64,000 nt of DNA from Nostocoides sp. Soil756 (GCF_001428065.1 NZ_LMSE01000002.1:1017713-1081712), one strand, 5' to 3'; counted from the first letter of the stretch, positions 53,331-62,689 are shown. Made by a program: numbers and translations. The notes: generated from the letters alone by a model not told the origin.

Positions 53331-54554
53331 GTGGTGCTCGTCGGCGGTGTCGGCGTCCTCGATCTCCTCGCGGCTCACCCCGAGCAGGAAGAGCACGGTG
53401 TCGAGGTAGGGCACGGTGACCGAGGTGTCGGCCTGCTCGCGCACCAGGGGCTTGGCGTTGAAGGCGATCCCGAGCCCGGCCAGGCCGAGCATGTCGAGGT
53501 CGTTGGCCCCGTCGCCGATGGCCACCGTCCGCGAGAGCGGCAGGCCCTCGAGGGCCGCGAACTCGCGCAGCGCGGCCGCCTTGCCGGCCCGGTCGACGAC
53601 CGCACCGATCACCCGGCCGGTGAGGTGGCCGTCGACCACCTCGAGCCGGTTGGCGCGCACGTGGTCGACCCCGAGCTCGGCCCCGATCGGCTCGACGACC
53701 TCCGCGAACCCGCCCGAGACCAGGGCCACGGTGAAGCCCAGCGCCTTGAGGGTGCGGACCAGCGTGCGCGCTCCCGGCGTCAGCCGCACCGCCGCCCGCA
53801 CCTCGTCGAGCACCGACACCGGCAGGCCGGCCAAGGTGGCGACCCGCGCGTGCAGGCTTTCGGCGAAGTCGAGCTCGCCGCGCATGGCCCGCTCGGTGAC
53901 CGCGGCCACCTCCGCCTCGGTGCCGGCGTGGGCGGCGATGAGCTCGATGACCTCGTCCTGGACGAGGGTGGAGTCGACGTCCATCACGACCAGCCGCGCC
54001 CCGCGGCGCGCGAGGCCGGCCGGCGCCACCGCGATGTCGCAGCCGGTGGCGGCCGAGACCAGCCCCAGCGCGCGCCGCAGCCCCGGGACGTCGGCCCCCG
54101 ACACGTCGAGCTCGACGGTGGTCACCGGCCAGCGCGACAGGCGGCGGATGCGGTCGATGTTGGCGCCGTGCTCGGCGATGCTGGCGGCGACGGCGGCCAC
54201 GTGCCGGGTCTCGAGCGGGGCCGCCATGACGACCACGGCGGCCCGGCCCGTACGCCGGGAGGCGTTGTCCCCCCGACCCCCGACGAGGCGCACCGTCATC
54301 CCGAGGTTCTCGCCGGCCCGGGTGAGCCGGTCGGTGAGGACGTTCTCGTCGTGGCTCGGTGAGAGCAGCACCGACAGGGCCAGGTGGCCGCGCACCACGA
54401 CCTGCTCGAGGTCGAGCACGTCGGCGCCGACCGTGGAGGCGGCCGCGAAGACCGCGCTGGTGACACCCGGGCGGTCGGGCCCGCTCAGCGAGAGCAGGAG
54501 GGTCCGGGCCTCGGGGTCGGGCTGCGGGGGGAGGGGCGGCTCGACGGAGGGCAC
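53328..54554 (-). CDS. serB: Phosphoserine phosphatase SerB with ACT domain
   Basis: Removes phosphate from phosphoserine in serine synthesis. 408 residues. N-terminal ACT-like regulatory part (SLSGPDRPGVTSAVFA, and a second near residue 85), then a HAD phosphatase: DVDSTLVQDEVIE near residue 192, GFTVALVSGGF, and AIGDGANDLDML. Serine may feed back through the ACT part, as in mycobacterial SerB2. GTG at 54554; its -10 overlaps the stop codon of the upstream LLM gene. Confidence 0.95.
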   Translation of the reverse strand: MPSVEPPLPPQPDPEARTLLLSLSGPDRPGVTSAVFAAASTVGADVLDLEQVVVRGHLALSVLLSPSHDENVLTDRLTRAGENLGMTVRLVGGRGDNASRRTGRAAVVVMAAPLETRHVAAVAASIAEHGANIDRIRRLSRWPVTTVELDVSGADVPGLRRALGLVSAATGCDIAVAPAGLARRGARLVVMDVDSTLVQDEVIELIAAHAGTEAEVAAVTERAMRGELDFAESLHARVATLAGLPVSVLDEVRAAVRLTPGARTLVRTLKALGFTVALVSGGFAEVVEPIGAELGVDHVRANRLEVVDGHLTGRVIGAVVDRAGKAAALREFAALEGLPLSRTVAIGDGANDLDMLGLAGLGIAFNAKPLVREQADTSVTVPYLDTVLFLLGVSREEIEDADTADEHH

Positions 54555-54560
54555 GCGAGC

Positions 54561-54566
54561 AGGCTA
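54561..54566 (-). promoter_or_regulatory. -10 box of serB on an upstream stop codon
   Basis: TAGCCT ends 7 nt before the serB GTG; its first three bases are the TAG stop of the LLM oxidoreductase gene. Confidence 0.45.
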
Positions 54567-55391
54567 GCCGCGCATCCCGTCCCGCCAGGCGACGAGGTCA
54601 CGCAGCGGACCGGGGTCGTAGTCGGGGCCGTTGAGACCGACGGTGAACAGCCGGGTGCCGACGTCGTACAGGTCCTGCGCGCCCGCGGCGTAGTCCTCGA
54701 CGTCCTCGGGCAGGCGGCCGGGCTTGGGGGAGACCCCGGCCGAGCGCTCGATCTCACCCGGGTCGCGCCCGAGCCGGGCGCACCACTCGTCGAGGACGGC
54801 GTGTTTGCGCGCGACGGTCTCGGGGTCGCCGAAGCCGTGCCAGATGTCGGCGTGACGGGCGACGATGCGCAGCGTCTTCTTCTCGCCGCCGCCCCCGATG
54901 AGCACCGGGATGTCGCGGGTGGGCGCCGGGTTGAGCTTCGCCCACCGCTCCTCGATCAGCGGCAGGTCGCGCTCGAGCGCGTCGAGCCGGCCTCCGGCGG
55001 TGCCGAACTCGAAGCCGTACTCGTCGTAGTCGCGCTCGAACCATCCCGAGCCGATGCCCAGGATCAGCCGGCCGGCGCCGCCGTCACGGGCGCTGATGTG
55101 GTCGACGGTGCGGGCCATGTCGGCCAGGAGCTGCGGGTTGCGGTAGCTGTTGCAGGTGACGAGCGCGCCGATCTCGACGCGCTCGGTGGCCTCGGCCCAG
55201 GCGGCCAGCATCGTCCAGCACTCGAAGTGCGCGCCGTCGGGCTCGCCGTAGAGCGGGTAGAAGTGGTCCCAGTTGAAGACGACGTCGACGCCGATCTCCT
55301 CGAGCTGCGCCACCGCGCGCCGGAGGTCGGCGTACGAGGCGTGCTGGGGCTGGAGCTGGGCGCCGATGCGGACCGGGCGGTCCCCGCTCAC
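54564..55391 (-). CDS. LLM class F420-dependent oxidoreductase
   Basis: 275 residues, luciferase-like TIM barrel. Contains [20 protein letters not shown] and [20 protein letters not shown], as in actinobacterial F420-using LLM proteins. Substrate unknown. The GTG at 55391 overlaps the glgC stop by 4 nt, so the gene is cotranscribed with glgC; a metabolic reason for that is not evident. Confidence 0.88.
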   Translation of the reverse strand: MSGDRPVRIGAQLQPQHASYADLRRAVAQLEEIGVDVVFNWDHFYPLYGEPDGAHFECWTMLAAWAEATERVEIGALVTCNSYRNPQLLADMARTVDHISARDGGAGRLILGIGSGWFERDYDEYGFEFGTAGGRLDALERDLPLIEERWAKLNPAPTRDIPVLIGGGGEKKTLRIVARHADIWHGFGDPETVARKHAVLDEWCARLGRDPGEIERSAGVSPKPGRLPEDVEDYAAGAQDLYDVGTRLFTVGLNGPDYDPGPLRDLVAWRDGMRG

Positions 55392-56641
55392 AGGGCGACC
55401 TGCTGGCCCTTGCCGACGACGACGATGCCCGACTCGGTGACCGAGAAGCCGCGGGCCCGGTCGTGCTCGTGGTCCACCCCGATCGAGGCGCCTTCGGGGA
55501 CCACGACGTTCTTGTCGATGATCGCCTTCTGGATGCGGCAGTTCCGCCCGATCTGCACCCCGTCGAGGATGACGCTGTCCTCGACCTCGGTGTAGCTGTG
55601 CACGTGCACGTCGGGCGAGATGACCGACCCGTTGATCCGCGCCCCGGAGATGACCACGCCCGGCGAGACGGCCGAGTTCAGGGCCTCGCCGAAACGGCCG
55701 TGGGCGCCGTGGACGAACTTGGCCGGCGGGAAGTAGCCGTAGGAGGTGTACAGCGGCCAGTCGTAGTTGTAGAGGTTGAAGATGGGGTGGATGGAGACCA
55801 GGTCCATGTGGGCGTCGTAGTAGCTGTCCATGGTGCCGACGTCGCGCCAGTAGCCCATGTCGCGTTCGGTGCTGCCGGGCACGACGTTGTTCTTGAAGTC
55901 GTAGGCGTAGGCCGAGCTCTGCTCGACCATGGCCGGCACGATGTCGCCGCCCATGTCGTGCTTGCTGCCCTCGCGGGTGGAGTCGGCCGTCACGGCGTCG
56001 ACCAGGGCGTCGGCGCTGAAGACGTAGTTGCCCATGCTGGCCAGCACCTCGTCGGGGGAGTCGGGCAGGCCCTCGGGGTCGGTGGGCTTCTCGAGGAAGG
56101 CCCGGATCTTCTGCGGGTCGTCGGGATGGACGTCGATGACGCCGAACTGGTCGGAGGTCGACTTCGGCTGGCGGATGGCGGCGACCGTGACGCCGGCCCC
56201 GCTGGCGAGGTGCTGGTCGACCATCTGCGAGAAGTCCATGCGGTACACGTGGTCGGCACCCACGACGACGACGATGTCGGGGCGCTCGTCGGTGATGGTG
56301 TTCAGGCTCTGGAAGATCGCGTCCGCGCTGCCCTGGTACCAGTCCTTGCCGATGCGCTGCTGGGCCGGGATGGGCGCCACGTAGTTGCCCAGCATGGTGC
56401 TCATCCGCCAGGTCTTGGTCACGTGCCGGTCGAGGCTGTGCGACTTGTACTGGGTCAGCACGACGACCTTGAGGTACCCGGAGTTCACGACGTTGGACAA
56501 CGCGAAGTCGATGAGGCGGTAGATCCCCCCGAACGGCACCGCGGGCTTGGCTCGGTCGGCGGTGAGCGGCATCAGCCGTTTGCCCTCCCCGCCGGCGAGG
56601 ACGATGGCCAGGACCTTGGGACCTCCGCTGCGGTACGCCAT
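55388..56641 (-). CDS. glgC: Glucose-1-phosphate adenylyltransferase GlgC
   Basis: Makes ADP-glucose from glucose-1-phosphate and ATP, the committed step of glucan storage. 417 residues. Nucleotide-binding [20 protein letters not shown], substrate region near [10 protein letters not shown], and a C-terminal left-handed beta helix ([16 protein letters not shown]). The ATG at 56641 is 7 nt after TAGGTT. Divergent from glgA, the next enzyme, 63 bp apart. Confidence 0.97.
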   Translation of the reverse strand: MAYRSGGPKVLAIVLAGGEGKRLMPLTADRAKPAVPFGGIYRLIDFALSNVVNSGYLKVVVLTQYKSHSLDRHVTKTWRMSTMLGNYVAPIPAQQRIGKDWYQGSADAIFQSLNTITDERPDIVVVVGADHVYRMDFSQMVDQHLASGAGVTVAAIRQPKSTSDQFGVIDVHPDDPQKIRAFLEKPTDPEGLPDSPDEVLASMGNYVFSADALVDAVTADSTREGSKHDMGGDIVPAMVEQSSAYAYDFKNNVVPGSTERDMGYWRDVGTMDSYYDAHMDLVSIHPIFNLYNYDWPLYTSYGYFPPAKFVHGAHGRFGEALNSAVSPGVVISGARINGSVISPDVHVHSYTEVEDSVILDGVQIGRNCRIQKAIIDKNVVVPEGASIGVDHEHDRARGFSVTESGIVVVGKGQQVAL

Positions 56642-56647
56642 GGACCC

Positions 56648-56653
56648 AACCTA
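56648..56653 (-). promoter_or_regulatory. -10 box of glgC
   Basis: TAGGTT ends 7 nt before the glgC ATG on the minus strand. The glgC and glgA promoters face away from each other within 63 bp. Confidence 0.5.
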
Positions 56654-56691
56654 TGGGCTCAGCGGCCTCGCCGGGAGTCCCGGTTCACCAC

Positions 56692-56697
56692 TACGGT
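56692..56697 (+). promoter_or_regulatory. Possible -10 box of glgA
   Basis: TACGGT ends 8 nt before the glgA GTG, in an AT-richer patch (ggtgaaaact). Confidence 0.35.
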
Positions 56698-56704
56698 GAA
56701 AACT

Positions 56705-57898
56705 GTGCGTATCGACATCCTGACCAAGGAGTACCCACCTTCGATCTACGGCGGTGCGGGGGTCCACGTCGCCGAGCTGACCCGGGCCCTGCGGGCCCGC
56801 GGTGACAGCGACGTGCGGGTGCATGCCTTCGGCGGCCCCCGCGACGAGGACGGCACCACCAGCCACCCCGACCTGCCCCAGCTCGAGGGGGCCAACGCCG
56901 CGCTGACCACCCTGGGCGTCGACCTCACGATGGCCGCCGCCTGCGCCGGGGCCGACCTCGTGCACTCGCACACCTGGTACGCCAACTTCGCCGGGCACGT
57001 CGCGAGCCTGCTCGAGGGCGTCCCGCACGTGCTGTCGGCCCACAGCCTGGAGCCGATGCGGCCGTGGAAGGCCGAGCAGCTGGGCGGCGGCTACCGTCTC
57101 TCGTCCTGGGTCGAGCAGACCGCCTACGAGAGCGCCGCGGCCGTCATCGCCGTCAGCGCCGGGATGCGCGAGGACATCCTGCGCAGCTACCCCGCGGTCG
57201 ACCCCGCGCGGGTCCGCGTCGTGCACAACGGCATCGACTCCACCCTGTGGCAGAAGCACGAGGACCCCGACGTCCTGCGCCGGCACGGCATCGACGAAGG
57301 CCGTCCCAGTGCGGTCTTCGTCGGGCGCATCACCCGGCAGAAGGGCCTGCCCTACCTGCTCCGGGCCGCCGCCGAGCTGCCGCCCGAGGTCCAGCTGGTC
57401 CTGCTGGCCGGCGCGCCCGACACCCCCGAGATCAAGGCCGAGGTCGAGAGCCTGGTCGAGGGCCTGCGCCGGCAGCGCGACGGCGTGGTGTGGATCTCCG
57501 AGATGCTGCCGCGCGACCAGGTCGTCGCCGTCCTCAGCAGCGCGTCGGTGTTCCTCTGCCCGTCGGTCTACGAGCCGCTCGGCATCGTCAACCTCGAGGC
57601 CATGGCCTGCGAGCTGCCCGTCGTCGCCACCGCCACCGGGGGGATCCCCGAGGTGGTCGTCGACGGCGAGACCGGCTGGCTGGTGCCCATCGAGCAGGTC
57701 CAGGACGGCACCGGCATCCCCGTCGACGAGGACCGGTTCGTCGCCGACCTGGCCGCCGCGATGAACGAGGCCGTCTCCGACCTCGACCGGGCCGCGCGCT
57801 TCGGCCGCGCCGGGCGGCAGCGGGCGGTGGAGTCCTTCTCCTGGGACACCATCGGCGAGCGCACCATGGAGGTCTACCGCGACGTGCTGGGCCGATGA
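56705..57898 (+). CDS. glgA: ADP-glucose-dependent glycosyltransferase GlgA/GlgM (GT4)
   Basis: 397 residues of the actinobacterial glycogen-synthase type, glycosyltransferase family GT4 rather than the E. coli GT5 GlgA. Motifs: YGGAGVHVAEL, HSHTWYANFAGH, VVHNGIDSTLW, VGRITRQKGLPYLL, and VYEPLGIVNLEAMAC. In mycobacteria the equivalent gene, also divergent from glgC, is GlgM, which makes maltose-1-phosphate from ADP-glucose for the GlgE route; either product is possible here. The GTG at 56705 begins the family's MRIDILTKEYPP-like start. Overlaps the next gene by 4 nt. Confidence 0.93.
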   Translation: MRIDILTKEYPPSIYGGAGVHVAELTRALRARGDSDVRVHAFGGPRDEDGTTSHPDLPQLEGANAALTTLGVDLTMAAACAGADLVHSHTWYANFAGHVASLLEGVPHVLSAHSLEPMRPWKAEQLGGGYRLSSWVEQTAYESAAAVIAVSAGMREDILRSYPAVDPARVRVVHNGIDSTLWQKHEDPDVLRRHGIDEGRPSAVFVGRITRQKGLPYLLRAAAELPPEVQLVLLAGAPDTPEIKAEVESLVEGLRRQRDGVVWISEMLPRDQVVAVLSSASVFLCPSVYEPLGIVNLEAMACELPVVATATGGIPEVVVDGETGWLVPIEQVQDGTGIPVDEDRFVADLAAAMNEAVSDLDRAARFGRAGRQRAVESFSWDTIGERTMEVYRDVLGR

Positions 57899-58380
57899 GC
57901 GACACCCGCCACGACCCGGTGCGCGGCAGCGGCGCCGAGCCCGTCACCGGCCCGCTCGGCCGCCTCGTCGTGGTGTTCGACAACCACATCGCCCGCGCGC
58001 TCACGGCCATCGCGGCCGCGACGGGCTGGGAGGTCACCGTCCTCGACGAGGCCCCCGACGCGGACGCCGCGGGCCGGCTCGGGCACGTCGACGCGCTGGT
58101 CGTCTGCAACCACGACGGCGAGGGCGCCGTCGAGCTCCTGCGCGGCGCGCTCGGCGCCGGGGTCCGCTACGTCGCGATGATGGCGAGCCGCCACCGCTCG
58201 GCCGGGCTGCTCGCGCAGCTGCGCGGCGAGGGGCTCGACGACGCGACCCTCACCCGGCTGCACGTCCCCGCCGGGCTGTCCATCGGGGGCAGCTCGGCCG
58301 GGGAGATCGCCCTGTCGGTGATGGCCGAGGTCGTGGCCGACGTGCACGGCCGCCCCGGGACCCCGATGCGGGCCTCCTGA
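57895..58380 (+). CDS. XdhC-like Rossmann-fold protein
   Basis: 161 residues resembling the C-terminal Rossmann domain of XdhC/CoxI molybdenum-enzyme maturation factors: VVCNHDGEGAVELL, VRYVAMMASRHRSAGLLAQL and IGGSSAGEIALSVMAEVVA. The N-terminal XdhC domain is absent. No molybdenum hydroxylase genes adjoin it; moaA lies 13 kb away. The ATG at 57895 overlaps the glgA stop (atga). Confidence 0.82.
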   Translation: MSDTRHDPVRGSGAEPVTGPLGRLVVVFDNHIARALTAIAAATGWEVTVLDEAPDADAAGRLGHVDALVVCNHDGEGAVELLRGALGAGVRYVAMMASRHRSAGLLAQLRGEGLDDATLTRLHVPAGLSIGGSSAGEIALSVMAEVVADVHGRPGTPMRAS

Positions 58381-58415
58381 GGGCGCGCCGCCGGACGCGG
58401 CCCCTCGGGGTCAAC

Positions 58416-58421
58416 TAGGGT
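58416..58421 (+). promoter_or_regulatory. -10 box of the ABC ATPase gene
   Basis: TAGGGT ends 8 nt before the ATG; leaderless. Confidence 0.5.
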
Positions 58422-58428
58422 CGGGTCC

Positions 58429-59211
58429 ATGAGCGACGTGCTGGCCCTGGCAGGCGTCAGCGTCGTGCGCGGCGCCACCACCATCCTCGACGACGTGTCG
58501 TGGGAGGTCGAGGAGGGCCAGCGCTGGGTCGTCCTGGGCCCCAACGGAGCCGGCAAGACCACCCTGCTCCAGCTCGCGTCCGCGCGCATCCACCCCACCA
58601 CGGGCGTGGCCGGCGTCCTCGGCGAGGTCCTCGGGGCGGTCGACGTCTTCGAGCTGCGGCCCCGCATCGGCCTCTCCAGCGCGTCGCTGGCCGAGCGCAT
58701 CCCCCCGCGCGAGCGGGTCCGCGACGTCGTCGTCACCGCCTCCTACGGCGTGGTCGGGCGCTGGCGCGAGGAGTACGACCGGATGGACGAGGCGCGTGCG
58801 GCCGAGCTCCTGGAGGCGCTCGGCGCCAGCCACCTGGCGGAGCGGCGCTACGGCACCCTCTCGGAGGGCGAGCGCAAGCGGGTCCAGATCGCCCGCGCAC
58901 TGATGACCGACCCCGAGCTCATGCTGCTCGACGAGCCCGCCGCCGGCCTCGACCTGGGCGGCCGTGAGGACCTCGTGCGCCGGCTCGGCGCGCTGGCCGC
59001 CGACCTCGCCGCCCCGGCCCTGGTTCTCGTCACGCACCACGTCGAGGAGATCCCGCCGCACTTCACCGACGTCCTGCTGCTGCGCGAGGGCCGGGTCGTC
59101 GCGCAGGGGCCCCTCGAGATCACGCTGACGGCCGAGAACCTGGAGCGCACCTTCGGGATGCCGCTCGAGCTCGAGGCCCGCGGCGACCGCTTCGCCGCCC
59201 GGGCCCGCTGA
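58429..59211 (+). CDS. ABC-type ATPase without membrane partner
   Basis: 260 residues. Walker A VLGPNGAGKTT near residue 38, signature LSEGERKRVQIA, Walker B LMLLDEPAAGLDLGGRE, H-loop LVTHHVEEIPPHF. The LSEGE variant and VEEIPPHFTD are typical of ModF/YhaQ-like soluble ATPases in actinobacteria. No permease is adjacent. Substrate or partner unknown. Confidence 0.87.
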   Translation: MSDVLALAGVSVVRGATTILDDVSWEVEEGQRWVVLGPNGAGKTTLLQLASARIHPTTGVAGVLGEVLGAVDVFELRPRIGLSSASLAERIPPRERVRDVVVTASYGVVGRWREEYDRMDEARAAELLEALGASHLAERRYGTLSEGERKRVQIARALMTDPELMLLDEPAAGLDLGGREDLVRRLGALAADLAAPALVLVTHHVEEIPPHFTDVLLLREGRVVAQGPLEITLTAENLERTFGMPLELEARGDRFAARAR

Positions 59212-59292
59212 GGGCCCGGTGGAACGAGGGGACGGGCCCGTGCGTCACAGCATCGACCTGCGTGCTGGCACACCGACGAGAAGGGCCGAGCG

Positions 59293-59760
59293 ATGGAGTG
59301 GCTGACCGACAACGCGTGGCTGGGGTGGCTGGGGGTGACCCTGGTGCTGGCGGCCATCGAGGCCGCCACCGTCGACTTCGTCTTCCTGATGTTCGCCGGC
59401 GGCGCGCTGTGCGCCACCGTCGCGGCCGCGCTGGGGGCACCGTTCTTCTTCCAGGTCGTGGTCGCCGTCATCGGCGCCATGGTGCTGCTGCTCGTCGTCC
59501 GCCCGATGCTCACCCGCAAGTTCACCGACGCCGAGGTCGAGCACCGCATCGGCGCCGCGGGGCTGGTCGGGCGCGAGGCCTGGGTGCTCCAGGCCGTCAC
59601 CGACACCGACGGCCGCGTCAAGCTGGCCGGCGAGACCTGGTCGGCCCGGCTGGCCACCGGAGGCGTCCCGCTCGAGCCCGGTGACCAGGTGCGCGTCATC
59701 GCCATCCACGGCGCCACCGCGATCGTCGCGCCGGCGCCCCGGGCCACCCCCACCCCCTGA
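59293..59760 (+). CDS. NfeD-family membrane protein
   Basis: 155 residues: membrane helices at about 10-30, 32-50 and 53-70, then an OB-fold domain from about 80 (GAAGLVGREAWVLQAV). NfeD proteins pair with SPFH/stomatin proteins in membrane microdomains, and such a gene follows 40 nt later. ATG at 59293 with GAAGGG (agaagggccgagcg) upstream. Confidence 0.92.
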   Translation: MEWLTDNAWLGWLGVTLVLAAIEAATVDFVFLMFAGGALCATVAAALGAPFFFQVVVAVIGAMVLLLVVRPMLTRKFTDAEVEHRIGAAGLVGREAWVLQAVTDTDGRVKLAGETWSARLATGGVPLEPGDQVRVIAIHGATAIVAPAPRATPTP

Positions 59761-59800
59761 CCCGCGTCCCCACCGGGGCGCCCACGAAAGAGGCACCGCC

Positions 59801-61045
59801 ATGGACGGAATCGGTCCACTCGTCATCATCCTGCTGCTCGCGCTCTTCGCGATCATCGTGCTCGTGCGGACGGTGCGCGTCGTGCCGCAGCAGACGGCGC
59901 TCATCATCGAGCGGCTCGGCCGCTACTCGCGCACCCTCGAGGGCGGCCTGCACTTCCTGGTGCCGTTCGTCGACATCGTGCGCGCCAACATCGACCAGCG
60001 CGAGCAGGTCGTCTCGTTCCCGCCGCAGCCGGTGATCACCAGCGACAACCTCGTGGTCTCGATCGACACCGTCATCTACTACCAGGTCATCGACCCCAAG
60101 TCGGCCGTCTACGAGATCGCCAACTTCATCGCCGGCATCGAGCAGCTCACCGTCACCACCTTGCGCAACGTCATCGGCTCGCTCGACCTCGAGCAGACCC
60201 TGACCAGCCGCGACCAGATCAACGGCCAGCTGCGCGGGGTGCTCGACGAGGCCACCGGCAAGTGGGGCATCCGGGTCAACCGCGTCGAGCTCAAGGCCAT
60301 CGACCCGCCGGCCTCCATCCAGGAGTCGATGGAGAAGCAGATGAAGGCCGAGCGCGAGCGGCGCGCCATCATCCTGACCGCCGAGGGCTCCAAGGCCAGC
60401 CAGATCCTCACGGCCGAGGGCGAGAAGCAGAGCCAGATCCTGCGCGCCGAGGGCTCGGCCCAGGCCCGCATCCTCGAGGCCCAGGGTCAGGCGCGCGCCA
60501 TCCAGCAGGTCTTCGACGCCATCCACCGGGGCAAGCCCACCCAGAAGCTGCTCGCGTACCAGTACCTCCAGGTGCTCCCGCAGATCGCCCGCGGCGACAG
60601 CAACAAGATGTGGATCATCCCGAGCGAGCTCACCGACGCACTGCGCGGCATCGGCGGCGCCCTGGGGGCCACCAAGCCCGGGCCCGACGAGGACGACGGC
60701 TGGGTCGAGCCGGAGCAGGCCATCTCGAACGCCTTCGAGGAGACCACGCTCGAGGACCCGGCCACGGCCCTGGCCGCCGCCCGCGGCTCGGCCGCACGCT
60801 CGAGCCAGGAGGCCGAGGAGCACGCCCAGCCGGCCTCGCGGGTGCAGCCGCCCATCAGGCCCGGCGCCGACGCCGTGCCGCCGCCGCCGGCCCCGGCCAC
60901 CGCTCCGATGCCGCCGGCGACCGCCCCGCCGGCGGGGGCACCTCCGGCCGACCCGGCGGCGCCCCCCGCTCCCGGTGGCGGCTCCGGCGGCTCCGGCGGC
61001 CCGGCTCCGTCGGGCTACGGCTCCGGGGTCCGTCAGGAGCCCTGA
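59801..61045 (+). CDS. SPFH/stomatin-like membrane scaffold protein
   Basis: 414 residues. One N-terminal helix (PLVIILLLALFAIIVLV), SPFH domain (VVPQQTALIIERLGRYSRTL), a coiled coil with repeated AEG blocks (ILTAEGSKASQILTAEGEKQ) at about 190-235, then a long Pro/Ala/Gly-rich tail (about 330-414) not found in short homologues. Works with NfeD to organise membrane domains, perhaps with proteases such as FtsH. RBS AAAGAGG before the ATG. Confidence 0.93.
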   Translation: MDGIGPLVIILLLALFAIIVLVRTVRVVPQQTALIIERLGRYSRTLEGGLHFLVPFVDIVRANIDQREQVVSFPPQPVITSDNLVVSIDTVIYYQVIDPKSAVYEIANFIAGIEQLTVTTLRNVIGSLDLEQTLTSRDQINGQLRGVLDEATGKWGIRVNRVELKAIDPPASIQESMEKQMKAERERRAIILTAEGSKASQILTAEGEKQSQILRAEGSAQARILEAQGQARAIQQVFDAIHRGKPTQKLLAYQYLQVLPQIARGDSNKMWIIPSELTDALRGIGGALGATKPGPDEDDGWVEPEQAISNAFEETTLEDPATALAAARGSAARSSQEAEEHAQPASRVQPPIRPGADAVPPPPAPATAPMPPATAPPAGAPPADPAAPPAPGGGSGGSGGPAPSGYGSGVRQEP

Positions 61046-61088
61046 CCACCCCTCGACACCGCGACACCGGACGCCCGGGAACCCGAAC

Positions 61089-61094
61089 TAGGGT
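61089..61094 (+). promoter_or_regulatory. -10 box of the TauE/SafE gene
   Basis: TAGGGT ends 7 nt before the GTG; leaderless. Confidence 0.5.
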
Positions 61095-61100
61095 GTCCGG

Positions 61101-61877
61101 GTGTCCGTCGGTGAAGCGCTCCTCGTCGTCCTCGCCGGCATCGGCGCCGGCACCATCAACACCATCGTCGGCTCAGGCACCCTGATCACGTTCCCCACGC
61201 TGCTGCTGCTCGGTGTCCCGCCCGTCACGGCGAACGTCTCGAACAACATCGGCCTGGTGTCCGGCAGTGTCACCGGCTCCATCGGCTACCGGCGCGAGCT
61301 GCAGGGGATGGGCCCCGAGCTGCGCCGCTACGTGCCGATGTCGCTGGTCGGCGCGGTGCTGGGGGCGGTGCTGCTCCTGGTCCTGGACCCCGACCTGTTC
61401 CGCGCCATCGTGCCGGTGCTAATCCTGATCGGGATCGTCCTGGTCGTGTTCGGTCCGCGGATCAACGCGCGCACCGCCCGGCGGCGCGAGGAGGGCCGGG
61501 CGCGGTCCGACGCCACCGACCGCCGCCTGATGCAGGGCGGGGTGTTCGGGGCCGGGGTCTACGGCGGCTACTTCGGGGCGGCCCAGGGGATCATCCTGAT
61601 GGGCGTGCTGGGCGCGCTGTCGGGACGTTCGCTGCAGCGGCTCAACGGCCTCAAGAACGTGCTGGCCGCCGTGGTCAACGCGGTGGCGGCGGTGGTGTTC
61701 GTCGTCGTCGCGCCCGACCGGATCGACTGGCTGGTCGTGCTGCTCATCGCCGTCGGCTCGACCATCGGCGGCGTCGTGGGGGCCACCGTCGGGCGGCGGC
61801 TGCCCTCGCCGGTGCTGCGCGGCATCATCGTCGTCGTGGGCGTCGTCGCGGTCGTCAAGCTGGTCTTCTTCCCGTGA
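61101..61877 (+). CDS. TauE/SafE family membrane exporter
   Basis: 258 residues with about eight helices. N-terminal GIGAGTINTIVGSGTLITFP and the second repeat YGGYFGAAQGIILMGVLG are the duplicated family signature. Members export sulfite, sulfoacetate or other organosulfonates; the cargo here is unknown. Overlaps the next gene by 4 nt. Confidence 0.92.
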   Translation: MSVGEALLVVLAGIGAGTINTIVGSGTLITFPTLLLLGVPPVTANVSNNIGLVSGSVTGSIGYRRELQGMGPELRRYVPMSLVGAVLGAVLLLVLDPDLFRAIVPVLILIGIVLVVFGPRINARTARRREEGRARSDATDRRLMQGGVFGAGVYGGYFGAAQGIILMGVLGALSGRSLQRLNGLKNVLAAVVNAVAAVVFVVVAPDRIDWLVVLLIAVGSTIGGVVGATVGRRLPSPVLRGIIVVVGVVAVVKLVFFP

Positions 61878-62689
61878 GCGTGGTCCGCGTCACCGACGCC
61901 GCCGACCCGCGCCTGGCCGACTACGTCTCGCTCACCGACGTGGCGCTGCGGCGGCGGCTCGAGCCCGAAGGGGGGCTGTACGTCGCGGAGTCCGAGAAGG
62001 TCATCCGCCGCGCCCTGGCCGCCGGTCACCGCCCGCGCTCGTACCTGATGGCGCAGCGCTGGCTCACCGACCTCGCCGACGTGGTGGCCGACGCCGAGCG
62101 CGACGGGGTGCCGGTGTTCATGGGGGAGCACGACGTCATCGAGGGCCTCACCGGGTTCCACCTGCACCGCGGGGCGCTGGCCGCGATGCACCGCCCGTCG
62201 CTGCCGCCGCTCGAGGAGGTGCTCGACGGGGCTCGGCGGGTGCTGGTCCTCGAGGACGTCGTCGACCACACCAACGTCGGAGCCGTCTTCCGGTCGGCGG
62301 CCGCGCTCGGCATCGACGCCGTGCTGGTCACGCCCCGCTGCGCCGACCCGCTGTACCGGCGCTCGGTGCGGGTCTCGATGGGCACGGTGTTCCAGGTGCC
62401 CTGGACGCGCATCGACCCGTGGCCCGGGGGAGTGGACGCGCTGCGGGCGCTGGGCTTCACGACCGCCGCCCTCGCGCTCGAGGAGGACTCCGTGGGTCTC
62501 GACGAGCTCGCCGCCGCCCCGCCGGAGCGCCTCGCCCTGGTGCTGGGCACCGAGGGCGACGGGCTGTCGCGGCGCACGCTGGCGACCGTCGACCTCACGG
62601 TCCGCATCCCGATGCTGGGCGGGGTCGACTCGCTCAACGTCGCCGCGGCCGGCGCCGTGGCCGCGTGGGCCCTGCGCGTGCCGCGCTGA
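61874..62689 (+). CDS. SpoU/TrmH-type RNA methyltransferase
   Basis: 271 residues. Methylates a ribose 2'-OH of tRNA or rRNA with SAM. N-terminal substrate-binding part (GGLYVAESEKVIRRALAAGH). SPOUT motifs: DHTNVGAVFRSAAALG, LVLGTEGDGLS and IPMLGGVDSLNVAAAGAV, making the trefoil knot. GTG at 61874 overlaps the exporter stop. Target RNA unknown. Confidence 0.93.
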   Translation: MSVVRVTDAADPRLADYVSLTDVALRRRLEPEGGLYVAESEKVIRRALAAGHRPRSYLMAQRWLTDLADVVADAERDGVPVFMGEHDVIEGLTGFHLHRGALAAMHRPSLPPLEEVLDGARRVLVLEDVVDHTNVGAVFRSAAALGIDAVLVTPRCADPLYRRSVRVSMGTVFQVPWTRIDPWPGGVDALRALGFTTAALALEEDSVGLDELAAAPPERLALVLGTEGDGLSRRTLATVDLTVRIPMLGGVDSLNVAAAGAVAAWALRVPR

